From assembly GCA_021823875.1 (NCBI GenBank), contig JAKAMD010000191.1:1-6851 (forward strand): DNA of 6,851 nucleotides, in the 5' to 3' direction. The stretch's first letter is position 1. Every line of letters starts with the position of its first letter. Source of the stretch: Pseudomonadota bacterium (GTDB lineage Bacteria > Pseudomonadota > Alphaproteobacteria > Rhizobiales > Xanthobacteraceae). Below are positions 1 to 6,851 of this stretch, in pieces. A program made the translations under genes and the position numbers. The notes beneath the pieces were generated by a model. It was not told where the DNA came from. It did no database searches and saw only the letters and a list, made by a program, of their open reading frames with translations.

Positions 1-1
1 G

Positions 2-130
2 CTGGCGGTGATCAAGCGCGAGACAGGAAGCTGGCGCTGGATGGCGATTACCTTCGGCTACATGCTGGCGCTCGCCTATATCGCCTCGTTCATTACCTAT
101 CACGTGGCGGTCGCGCTCGGCGCCGGCTGA
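2..130 (+). CDS. feoB: Ferrous iron transport protein B, C-terminal end (partial)
   Basis: Only the last 42 residues are in the window; the gene begins upstream. The frame starting at base 2 reads into a TGA at 128-130. The fragment has the motif KRETGSWRW followed by a hydrophobic segment (GYMLALAYIASFITYHVAVAL), which is how FeoB permeases end: a conserved arginine-glutamate-threonine-glycine-serine loop followed by the final transmembrane helix. FeoB is a large inner membrane protein with an N-terminal GTPase domain that drives uptake of Fe(II). None of the GTPase part is visible here, so the call rests on this C-terminal signature alone. The gene converges on the - strand barrel gene, with two hairpins in between. 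Another polytopic membrane protein with a similar tail is possible but less likely. Confidence 0.72.
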   Translation: MAVIKRETGSWRWMAITFGYMLALAYIASFITYHVAVALGAG

Positions 131-169
131 TCTTTCTTACGCAGCCACGAGTGGCCATGTTTGAAAGCC

Positions 170-194
170 AAGGGCCGGCATAACGCCGGCCCTT
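170..194. terminator. Perfect 10-bp hairpin, likely bidirectional terminator
   Basis: AAGGGCCGGC (170-179) pairs perfectly with GCCGGCCCTT (185-194) around a 5-nt loop. It lies 39 bases after the feoB stop and about 50 bases after the stop of the - strand barrel gene, between two converging genes. The outer A/T pairs supply short T stretches on both strands (CCCTT), but there is no long T run, so termination strength is uncertain. Confidence 0.6.
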
Positions 195-206
195 AATCAG
201 TTCTGC

Positions 207-235
207 GGTGGTGCCGCGCATCGACCGGCACCACC
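207..235. terminator. Second perfect 10-bp inverted repeat after the barrel gene
   Basis: GGTGGTGCCG (207-216) pairs with CGGCACCACC (226-235) around a 9-nt loop. It begins only 7 bases after the stop of the - strand barrel gene, so it would form the 3' end of that transcript. No T run follows on either strand. It is more likely a 3' stabilising stem, or one half of a two-hairpin terminator with 170-194, than a complete intrinsic terminator by itself. Confidence 0.4.
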
Positions 236-242
236 CGCCGCG

Positions 243-929
243 TCAGAACCGGTAGTTCACACCGGCGCGCACCGTGTTGGCGCGGAATGAGACATCGGTA
301 TCGGTGCCGCCGCAGCTTGCGGCGCTGCAGGTCGCGCTACCAAGGTCGGTGTACAGGTATTCGACCTTGGCGGACCACGGGCCACCGAAGGCGTATTCGA
401 CGCCGCCGCCGACGGTCCAGCCGAACCGGGTTCTGGTTTCCTCGGCGCCGGTATTGGGGCTCATCTTGATGTCACCGAAAGCGGCGCCACCGGTGATGTA
501 AGGCAGCAGACGATCCCAGGCATAGCCGATGCGGGCGCGCCCGGTGCCGAACCAGCGATTGCGGGTTTCGCATCCAGCGCCTGAGCACACGCCGGTGCCG
601 CTACCGGTGCTGCCTTTGATGGTGCTGAAGTCGGCATCGACTTCCAGGCCCCAGACCCAGTCGCCGGTTTGCATATTGTAGCCCACCGTGCCGCCGAGCA
701 GCCAACCGTTCACGCTCGGATCGCCGTTGGTGGCAGCGCTGCTCCAGTTGGATGAAGCCCAACCGTAACCGCCGTTGACGCCGACATATAAGCCGTTCCA
801 AGTAAATTCGGGGGGCACGTAGACCGGCGCCTTGTAGTAGGGACGTCTGACCAGATCGGTCGCGAACGACGGCGTCGCTATCGTCGCGACGAAGAGCCCC
901 GCGCAAACGCAAAATATCAACCGCTTCAT
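243..929 (-). CDS. Outer membrane beta-barrel protein (Omp25/RopB-like porin family)
   Basis: This 228-residue protein has a clear signal peptide: KR at residues 2-3, a hydrophobic core (about 4-19) and a likely cleavage after SFA at residue 23. The mature part (about 205 residues) is rich in Gly, aromatic residues and alternating strands, typical of an 8-stranded barrel. It includes WNGLYVGVNGGYGW (44-57), GGGVEYAFGGPWSAKVEYLY (174-193) and a C-terminal strand ending in VNYRF, whose terminal Phe is the usual signal for barrel assembly by the Bam complex. Such proteins are abundant surface proteins of Hyphomicrobiales; their exact roles (structural, adhesion, small-solute passage) vary. Cysteines at 115/120 and 201/206 form two CX4C pairs in predicted loops. 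The ATG at 929 is supported by GGAGGG ending 5 nt upstream. It diverges from ssb and converges on feoB. No specific gene name can be assigned. Confidence 0.9.
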   Translation of the reverse strand: MKRLIFCVCAGLFVATIATPSFATDLVRRPYYKAPVYVPPEFTWNGLYVGVNGGYGWASSNWSSAATNGDPSVNGWLLGGTVGYNMQTGDWVWGLEVDADFSTIKGSTGSGTGVCSGAGCETRNRWFGTGRARIGYAWDRLLPYITGGAAFGDIKMSPNTGAEETRTRFGWTVGGGVEYAFGGPWSAKVEYLYTDLGSATCSAASCGGTDTDVSFRANTVRAGVNYRF

Positions 930-934
930 GTGAT

Positions 935-940
935 ACCCTC
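935..940 (-). promoter_or_regulatory. Strong ribosome binding site of the barrel gene
   Basis: On the - strand GGAGGG lies 5 nt before the ATG at 929. This near-perfect Shine-Dalgarno sequence fixes the start codon and fits a highly translated outer membrane protein. Confidence 0.8.
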
Positions 941-980
941 CTGGTTAGCGGCCGCGAAAAACACCAACTGGAGGTTGAGG

Positions 981-1010
981 ATTAAAACTTGTGGATGATT
1001 CGAACTACAA
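981..1010 (-). promoter_or_regulatory. Candidate promoter of the barrel gene
   Basis: On the - strand TTGTAG (1010-1005) is followed after 18 nt by TTTAAT (986-981), which matches five of six bases of a -10 box. The -35 match is weak (three of six). It lies in an AT-rich stretch about 50 bp upstream of the start codon. This is inference from consensus only. Confidence 0.35.
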
Positions 1011-1051
1011 CTTTACTTTGTAGATAAGTAGAGAATCGTTAACCGAATCAG

Positions 1052-1080
1052 TTGCATGCGGGCATGAAATGAACTAGAAC
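1052..1080 (+). promoter_or_regulatory. Candidate sigma-70 promoter of ssb
   Basis: TTGCAT (1052-1057) and TAGAAC (1075-1080) are spaced by 17 nt and each match four of six consensus bases. The -10 box overlaps the LexA box, which is the usual arrangement for repression. A start near 1087 would give an ssb leader of about 215 nt. Based on consensus only; a second, closer promoter cannot be excluded. Confidence 0.4.
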
Positions 1081-1091
1081 AAAAATAGAAC
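1077..1091 (+). promoter_or_regulatory. LexA (SOS) box upstream of ssb
   Basis: The sequence GAACAAAAATAGAAC is an exact GAAC-N7-GAAC direct repeat, the LexA operator type established for Alphaproteobacteria (GTTC-N7-GTTC on the other strand), with an A/T-only spacer. It overlaps a candidate -10 box and lies 210 bp before ssb, a common SOS gene in this class. A further GAAC at 1071-1074 precedes it. LexA binding would repress transcription until DNA damage triggers RecA-stimulated LexA cleavage. The match to the consensus is direct; the regulation is inferred. Confidence 0.7.
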
Positions 1092-1258
1092 AACGCCGTC
1101 GGCCGGTGCCGCTTGCCCCGATTGAAACGGGCGGCGCGGCGTTTTGGAAGCGCTGTGGATTAAGGCCGATCGCGCTTGCCGCACCGGGGCGTCGGACTAG
1201 GGTGACAATCAACACGGTCGCGCGCGGCAGGCGGCCCATTCAAAACGATGCGGGTTCG

Positions 1259-1277
1259 CGCTCATGAAACATGAGCG
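1259..1277 (+). other. Perfect hairpin in the ssb leader
   Basis: CGCTCATG (1259-1266) pairs with CATGAGCG (1270-1277) around an AAA loop, ending 14 nt before the ssb ribosome binding site. It could influence translation or mRNA stability. It is not a terminator, because no T run follows. Confidence 0.45.
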
Positions 1278-1301
1278 GGCCGGCGTCACGCGGAGAGCAT
1301 C

Positions 1302-1784
1302 ATGGCAGGTAGCGTCAACAAAGTAATCCTCGTCGGCAATCTCGGTGCCGATCCGGAAGTCCGCCGCACCCAGGACGGTCGCCCGATCGTCAATCTGCGG
1401 GTCGCCACCTCCGATACGTGGCGCGACAAGAATACCGGCGAACGGCGCGAGAAGACCGAATGGCATCGCGTGGTGATCTTCAGCGAAGGACTCGCCAAGG
1501 TTGCCGAGCAGTATCTGAAAAAGGGCTCCAAGGTTTATATCGAGGGCGCCCTGCAGACGCGCAAATGGCAGGATAAGGACGGGCAGGACCGTTACAGCAC
1601 CGAGGTGGTACTGCAGGGCTTCAATTCAAACCTCACCATGCTCGATGGCCGCGGAAGCGGTGGTGGCGGCGCCGAGGCGGGCGAGGATTTCGGTTCCTCC
1701 GGCCCGAGCGCCGGGCCCGAACGGCGGCCGGCCATGGCGGGTGGCAGCCGTGGCGGCGATCTCGACGACGAGATTCCGTTCTGA
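1302..1784 (+). CDS. ssb: Single-stranded DNA-binding protein
   Basis: This 160-residue protein binds and protects single-stranded DNA in replication, recombination and repair, normally as a homotetramer. Residues 1-113 form the OB fold, starting with the classic NKVILVGNLGADPEVR (6-21). The DNA-stacking aromatics of E. coli SSB are present: Trp40, Trp54, Phe60 and Trp89 (E. coli Trp88). A Gly/Ser/Ala-rich flexible linker (about 117-151) leads to the acidic tip DLDDEIPF, which recruits partner proteins. Length is normal for the family. The ATG at 1302 is supported by GGAGAG 4 nt upstream, and the protein aligns with the family from its first residues. A LexA box lies 210 bp upstream, so induction by DNA damage is likely. 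It is convergent with the next gene, with only 10 bp between the stops. Confidence 0.97.
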   Translation: MAGSVNKVILVGNLGADPEVRRTQDGRPIVNLRVATSDTWRDKNTGERREKTEWHRVVIFSEGLAKVAEQYLKKGSKVYIEGALQTRKWQDKDGQDRYSTEVVLQGFNSNLTMLDGRGSGGGGAEAGEDFGSSGPSAGPERRPAMAGGSRGGDLDDEIPF

Positions 1785-1786
1785 CG

Positions 1787-1808
1787 CTCAGCGCCTATTG
1801 GCGCGTCA
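1787..1808. terminator. Possible short hairpin between converging ssb and DUF1772-like gene
   Basis: GCGCC (1791-1795) and GGCGC (1800-1804) pair around a TATT loop, and TGACG (1782-1786) can additionally pair with CGTCA (1804-1808) in a bulged extension. It overlaps the stop codon of the - strand gene, and no T run follows on either strand. It is the only structure in the 10-bp gap, so any shared terminator here would be weak. Confidence 0.25.
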
Positions 1809-2253
1809 TCAGCAGCGACCAGGTCAGCGCGCAGAAGCCGGCGAGGCCGATCACCGCGTTGACCGCGTACGCGATCTCCCATTGCCAGCGTAATTGCTGC
1901 CAATTGGCCGTCATCACCGTCCAATTGTTGGTGGCCTCATTGGCCGGATAGTTGAAGGCAAAGAACACCACCAGCATGATGAGCAGGCAGGCGGTATTGA
2001 TCACCACCAGCAGGAAGGGGCCGGTGTCCGCCCGTTGCACGACCGCCAGCGCCAGATTGGCGATGATGGCGGCCACGATCACGGCGCCGAACAAGGACCA
2101 GCCGCGATAGATGTTCTGCGCGATGAAATAATCGGTCTGGGCGAGATCGATCTTATTCGGCAATGACGCGAGATGCGCGACGAGCGGAACCAGCGTCAGC
2201 GCGGTCAGCAGCATAGCGAGAAACTGGACGATCTTGCGCGGCTTGTTTGGCAG
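1795..2253 (-). CDS. DUF1772-like integral membrane protein
   Basis: A membrane protein of about 152 residues with four predicted helices. They begin IVQFLAMLLTALTLVPLVAHL, WSLFGAVIVAAIIANLALAV, PFLLVVINTACLLIMLVVFF and YAVNAVIGLAGFCALTWSLL. The stretch NYPANEATNNW followed by NWQQLRWQWE, just before the last helix, resembles the PVN..W...W..LR..WE pattern of the DUF1772/anthrone-oxygenase-like family. The molecular role of bacterial members is mostly unknown. The start is uncertain. The frame has no ATG before one at 2214, which would cut into the first helix, and a TTG at 2310 would add a poorly protein-like Arg/Gly-rich stretch. I chose CTG at 2253 because AAGGAG sits 8 nt upstream and it gives a sensible N-terminus (PNKPRKIVQF). 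It follows marC in the same direction with a spacer of about 143 bp. Confidence 0.75.
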   Translation of the reverse strand: MPNKPRKIVQFLAMLLTALTLVPLVAHLASLPNKIDLAQTDYFIAQNIYRGWSLFGAVIVAAIIANLALAVVQRADTGPFLLVVINTACLLIMLVVFFAFNYPANEATNNWTVMTANWQQLRWQWEIAYAVNAVIGLAGFCALTWSLLMTRQ

Positions 2254-2261
2254 CGTAGCGG

Positions 2262-2267
2262 CTCCTT
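2262..2267 (-). promoter_or_regulatory. Ribosome binding site suggesting a CTG start
   Basis: On the - strand AAGGAG lies 8 nt before a CTG at 2253-2251. The alternative starts (TTG 2310, ATG 2214) have no comparable Shine-Dalgarno sequence. This is the basis for the start chosen for the DUF1772-like gene. Confidence 0.4.
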
Positions 2268-2396
2268 GGCCGCCCCCAAGGACGCGCTCGGCCGATAACC
2301 GGCGGCGCAAGCAATAACTCTATCGGGCGCCCCGCCGGTCCGCAATGCGCGCAGGCTTGCGGTTCGGGTAAATTGATAGGGTGTTGTATCTTTGCG

Positions 2397-3032
2397 TCAT
2401 GTGAGCGCCGCCCGCACGCCGTCGATCACGAATTGAACCGCCAGCGCCGCCAGCAGCACGCCGAGCAGGCGCGAAAGCACCACATGGCCGGTGACGCCGA
2501 TCAGCCTGGCGATGCGGGCGGCAAAACTGAACACCAGGAAGCAGAGCCCCAGCACCAGCGCGATCACAGCTAGCAAGATGACCAGCGTCAGCGGATTGCC
2601 TCCTGCACGGCCGGCGAGCAGCACGGTTGCTGTAATGGCGCCGGGCCCGGCCATCAGCGGCACCGCGAGCGGGAAGGCGGCGATATTGCGCACGCGTTCC
2701 TCGATCGCCTCCTCAGCCTCCTGCGACTGCCGCTCGATCCGCACGCCGAACACCATTTCCGAGGCGATCGAAAACAAGAGCAGGCCGCCGGCAATGCGAA
2801 ACGCGGGCAGGGTGATCGACAGCGTGCGCAGCAACCAATCGCCGATCAATGCGCTGCCGGCCAGGATGATGGCGGCGATCGCACAGGCCCGCCAGGCGAC
2901 GCCGACGCGCGAGGCCGTCGGCAGCCCATGGGTGATGGCGATGAAAGTGGGCGCGAGGCCGATCGGATCGACCACGACGATCAGCGTGACCAGCGCTGCG
3001 GCAAAGAATTCGACCGGCATGACGGTCGCCAT
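2397..3032 (-). CDS. MarC family integral membrane protein
   Basis: This 211-residue protein has six predicted transmembrane segments (about residues 7-27, 45-66, 76-95, 121-141, 147-172 and 185-209). Family signatures of MarC/UPF0056 are visible: VVDPIGLAPTF (20-30) in the first helix, RIAGGLLLFSIASEM (79-93), PLAVPLMAGPGAI (121-133) and the closing RLLGVLLAALAVQFV. A charged, Glu-rich cytosolic stretch (about 100-115) separates the two halves, which look like an internal duplication, as is usual for the family. The function of MarC proteins is not established; the early link to multiple antibiotic resistance was not upheld. The start may be at 3032 or at the second Met (3020); neither has a clear Shine-Dalgarno sequence. 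It diverges from gyrA and precedes the DUF1772-like gene. Confidence 0.9.
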   Translation of the reverse strand: MATVMPVEFFAAALVTLIVVVDPIGLAPTFIAITHGLPTASRVGVAWRACAIAAIILAGSALIGDWLLRTLSITLPAFRIAGGLLLFSIASEMVFGVRIERQSQEAEEAIEERVRNIAAFPLAVPLMAGPGAITATVLLAGRAGGNPLTLVILLAVIALVLGLCFLVFSFAARIARLIGVTGHVVLSRLLGVLLAALAVQFVIDGVRAALT

Positions 3033-3136
3033 GCTAGCGGGTTTGGAGGGAAAAGAACGCGCAAAACGGGGCCGGGGGAGGCCATCCAGGCGGGGCGGCG
3101 CGCAGCCCGAAAGCGGCCTCTTAACGCATTGAAGTT

Positions 3137-3151
3137 ACGTAAGAAATACGT
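3137..3151. promoter_or_regulatory. Small inverted repeat in the marC-gyrA spacer
   Basis: ACGTA (3137-3141) and TACGT (3147-3151) form an inverted repeat with a 5-nt AGAAA centre, about 90 bp upstream of gyrA in the divergent spacer. Its shape fits a small operator, but five-base arms occur by chance and no regulator is known for it. Confidence 0.2.
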
Positions 3152-3223
3152 CTGCTTTCGCTTGCAATTCGGCTGGTAAGACCGCCGTGAATCGGCTAGA
3201 AAATCAGTTGTTCAGACCCGCTC

Positions 3224-3238
3224 AGGAAACCTAATCCT

Positions 3239-3241
<3 letters not shown>
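3224..3241 (+). promoter_or_regulatory. Ribosome binding site and TTG start of gyrA
   Basis: AGGAAA (3224-3229) lies 9 nt before TTG (3239-3241). The encoded N-terminus ADETPKSGDGSPSDVRPI leads into the conserved SITEEMKRSYLDYAMSVIV. The next in-frame ATG encodes Met25, inside that conserved block, so TTG is the best supported start. Confidence 0.75.
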
Positions 3242-5953
<2,712 letters not shown>

Positions 5954-5961
5954 TCTCCTCG

Positions 5962-6066
5962 GTCATTCCGGGGCGCGAGCGCAGCGAGCGAACCCGGAAT
6001 CCATAACCTTACGCGCTGCGGCGTATGGATTCCGGGTTCGGCGCTAACGCGCCGTCCCGGAATGAC
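5962..6066. repeat. Composite palindromic intergenic repeat (two units)
   Basis: This 105-bp element fills the gyrA-lysE spacer. The outer ends pair perfectly (5962-5972 GTCATTCCGGG with 6056-6066), and a central 17-bp stem pairs 5989-6005 with 6024-6040. Each half is itself a unit bounded by ATTCCGGG and CCCGGAAT (5965-5972/5993-6000 and 6029-6036/6056-6063). The second unit has an extra inner hairpin, CGGCGC-TAAC-GCGCCG (6039-6054), while the first has a different core made of GCGAGCG/CAGCGAGCG. It can fold as one long cruciform or two tandem hairpins. From memory, CATTCCGGG...CCCGGAAT palindromes are frequent between genes in Bradyrhizobium-type genomes; that is not checked here. It may also act as terminator or mRNA 3' end for gyrA. 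No target-site duplication is visible. Confidence 0.85.
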
Positions 6067-6080
6067 GATGTAGGGTCGTC

Positions 6081-6698
6081 ATGAACTGGCATCTCTTTTC
6101 CGCCTTCCTGCTCATCACCACGGTGCTGTTTCTCACCCCGGGACCGATCGTCACCCTGGTCGTGGCGACCGGGGCGCGCCAGGGCACGCGCGCGGGGCTG
6201 ACGACGGTCGCCGGCGCAACTGCCGGCAATGCGCTGCTGCTCGCCCTCATCGCGGTCGGGCTCGGCTGGATCCTGAAGACCTCGGCCGAGGTGTTCGACT
6301 ATCTGCGCTGGATCGGCGCCGCATATCTGGTCTGGCTCGGCATCCAGGCCTGGCGCCATGCCGGTGAAAAAAGCGCGGCGGTGGCTCCGGCCGCCCATGT
6401 GCATGCTTGGCGCGGCTTCGCGGTCGCCATCACCAATCCGAAGTCGATCGCCTTCTTTACGGCGTTCCTGCCGCAGTTCCTCGATCCAGCGTTGCCGGTG
6501 CAGCGGCAGTTGCTGGTGATGTGCGTATGCTCGGTGACGTTGGGCGGGTTGCTCGATTCCGGCTGGGCCTTCGCATCCGGGTTCGGCCGCGCCTGGTTCC
6601 TCAAGCCCAAGCACAACCGCCTGCTCGCGCGCATTTCCGGCCTGGTGCTGATCGGCGGCGGGATCTGGCTGTCGCTGACGCGGGCGAGGCCGGGCTAG
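6081..6698 (+). CDS. LysE/RhtB family exporter
   Basis: This 205-residue inner membrane protein belongs to the LysE/RhtB superfamily, which exports amino acids or related metabolites using the proton gradient. Typical marks are TPGP (19-22) at the end of the first helix, a glycine-rich second helix with GARQGTRAGLTTVAGATAGN (31-50), YLVWLGIQAW (82-91) and the central NPKSIAFFTAFLPQFLDP (119-136). About six helices are predicted, with the last at about 183-200. Length is normal for the family. The ATG at 6081 is preceded by AGGG 5 nt upstream, just outside the palindromic repeat. The substrate cannot be told from sequence. It runs in the same direction as gyrA but is separated by the repeat, so co-transcription is doubtful. 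Its TAG overlaps the stop of the convergent gene. Confidence 0.92.
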   Translation: MNWHLFSAFLLITTVLFLTPGPIVTLVVATGARQGTRAGLTTVAGATAGNALLLALIAVGLGWILKTSAEVFDYLRWIGAAYLVWLGIQAWRHAGEKSAAVAPAAHVHAWRGFAVAITNPKSIAFFTAFLPQFLDPALPVQRQLLVMCVCSVTLGGLLDSGWAFASGFGRAWFLKPKHNRLLARISGLVLIGGGIWLSLTRARPG

Positions 6699-6851
6699 CG
6701 CAGGCCGCTCAGTTTATCGGTGGTCACCAGGCGAATTTTCGGGTTGCCGAAGGGCGTGCCGACGCAATTGAGATAGGGCCAGGGCCGCGCGGCGCAGGCG
6801 TGCATGGCCGCCGTGGCGGCTTCCGGCATGGGGCCGGCGGCGACCTTCTCG
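6695..6851 (-). CDS. Unrecognised protein, C-terminal part
   Basis: On the - strand an open frame runs from the window edge to a TAG at 6697-6695, giving 51 residues and continuing beyond the window. It contains HACAARPWPYLNCVGTPFGN and ends IRLVTTDKLSGLR. Codon usage is strongly GC-rich at third positions, like the neighbouring genes, which supports real coding. The two cysteines (in HACAA and YLNCV), spaced 11 residues apart, and the PWPYLNC core suggest a small exported protein with a disulfide, but the N-terminus is not visible, so this is inference. I cannot assign a family. Its stop codon shares CTAG (6695-6698) with the stop of the convergent exporter gene. Confidence 0.6.
   Translation of the reverse strand, partial: EKVAAGPMPEAATAAMHACAARPWPYLNCVGTPFGNPKIRLVTTDKLSGLR

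Larger units (their letters stand above)
930..1301. other. Divergent control region between barrel gene and ssb
   Basis: This 372-bp spacer has no convincing gene. Its left half (about 945-1095) is notably AT-rich compared with the surroundings and contains the barrel gene's ribosome binding site and candidate promoter, then the candidate ssb promoter and LexA box. Its right half (about 1092-1301) is GC-rich and reads as a long untranslated ssb leader. That leader contains an imperfect GC hairpin (about 1108-1140) followed by TTTT and a perfect 8-bp hairpin (1259-1277) just before the ssb ribosome binding site. Confidence 0.6.

Noticed and set aside
1264..1326. Short upstream frame of 20 codons overlapping the ssb start
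   Set aside because: The ATG sits inside the leader hairpin, has no ribosome binding site, and the peptide shows nothing recognisable.
2340..2362. Inverted repeat CCGCAA/TTGCGG between marC and the DUF1772-like gene
   Set aside because: The stem is only 6 bp with an 11-nt loop and no T run; it could easily arise by chance in GC-rich DNA.
2397..3032. Calling the MarC protein a multidrug resistance determinant
   Set aside because: The resistance role originally proposed for MarC was not upheld, and nothing in the sequence indicates a drug substrate.
2491..3132. + strand open frame antisense to marC
   Set aside because: The marC frame has clear helices and family motifs; the antisense product is low in structure and rich in Ser/Arg/Ala, a typical shadow frame.
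5962..6066. CRISPR-like or insertion-sequence reading of the repeat
   Set aside because: There are only two inverted units, no direct repeats with spacers, no transposase frame and no target-site duplication, so a palindromic intergenic repeat explains it better.
6009..6614. - strand open frame antisense to the LysE-family gene
   Set aside because: Composition (Arg, Gly, Glu, His rich) and complete overlap with a recognisable exporter show that it is a shadow frame.

Overview
The window looks like chromosomal DNA of a GC-rich alphaproteobacterium of the order Hyphomicrobiales (Rhizobiales), probably near Bradyrhizobium, Rhodopseudomonas or related soil genera. This rests on the high GC content with GC-rich third codon positions, the style of the SSB and GyrA proteins, a small RopB/Omp25-type outer membrane beta-barrel, an alphaproteobacterial LexA box (GAAC-N7-GAAC), and a palindromic intergenic repeat of a kind I associate with Bradyrhizobium-type genomes. 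No database search was possible, so the placement is inference.

Layout from left to right. Bases 2-130 are the end of a + strand gene, very likely feoB (ferrous iron permease). It converges on a - strand outer membrane beta-barrel gene (243-929), and two perfect hairpins lie between them. Bases 930-1301 are a divergent, partly AT-rich control region. It holds a candidate promoter for the porin-like gene, a LexA (SOS) box overlapping a candidate ssb promoter, and a roughly 200-nt ssb leader with hairpins. ssb (1302-1784, +) then meets a - strand pair tail to tail: a DUF1772-like membrane protein (about 1795-2253) and a MarC-family membrane protein (2397-3032). Across another divergent spacer, gyrA (3239-5953, +) starts at TTG and fills 40% of the window. 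Its short 3' spacer is almost entirely a 105-bp two-unit palindromic repeat (5962-6066). A LysE/RhtB-family exporter follows (6081-6698, +). The window ends in the C-terminus of an unrecognised - strand protein (from 6695) whose stop codon overlaps the exporter's stop inside one CTAG.

Functionally the core is DNA maintenance: SSB coats single-stranded DNA, and GyrA with GyrB (not in the window) supplies negative supercoiling. The LexA box ties ssb to the DNA-damage response. The other genes are envelope functions: iron uptake, an outer membrane barrel, and inner membrane proteins of the MarC, DUF1772 and LysE families. They do not form an evident pathway with ssb or gyrA.

I see no defence island, phage, CRISPR array, insertion sequence or clearly new multi-gene system. 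The points most worth a second look are the SOS box and long ssb leader, the composite palindrome after gyrA, the glutamine at the GyrA position equivalent to E. coli Ser83, the uncertain start of the DUF1772-like gene, and the unrecognised protein at the right edge.
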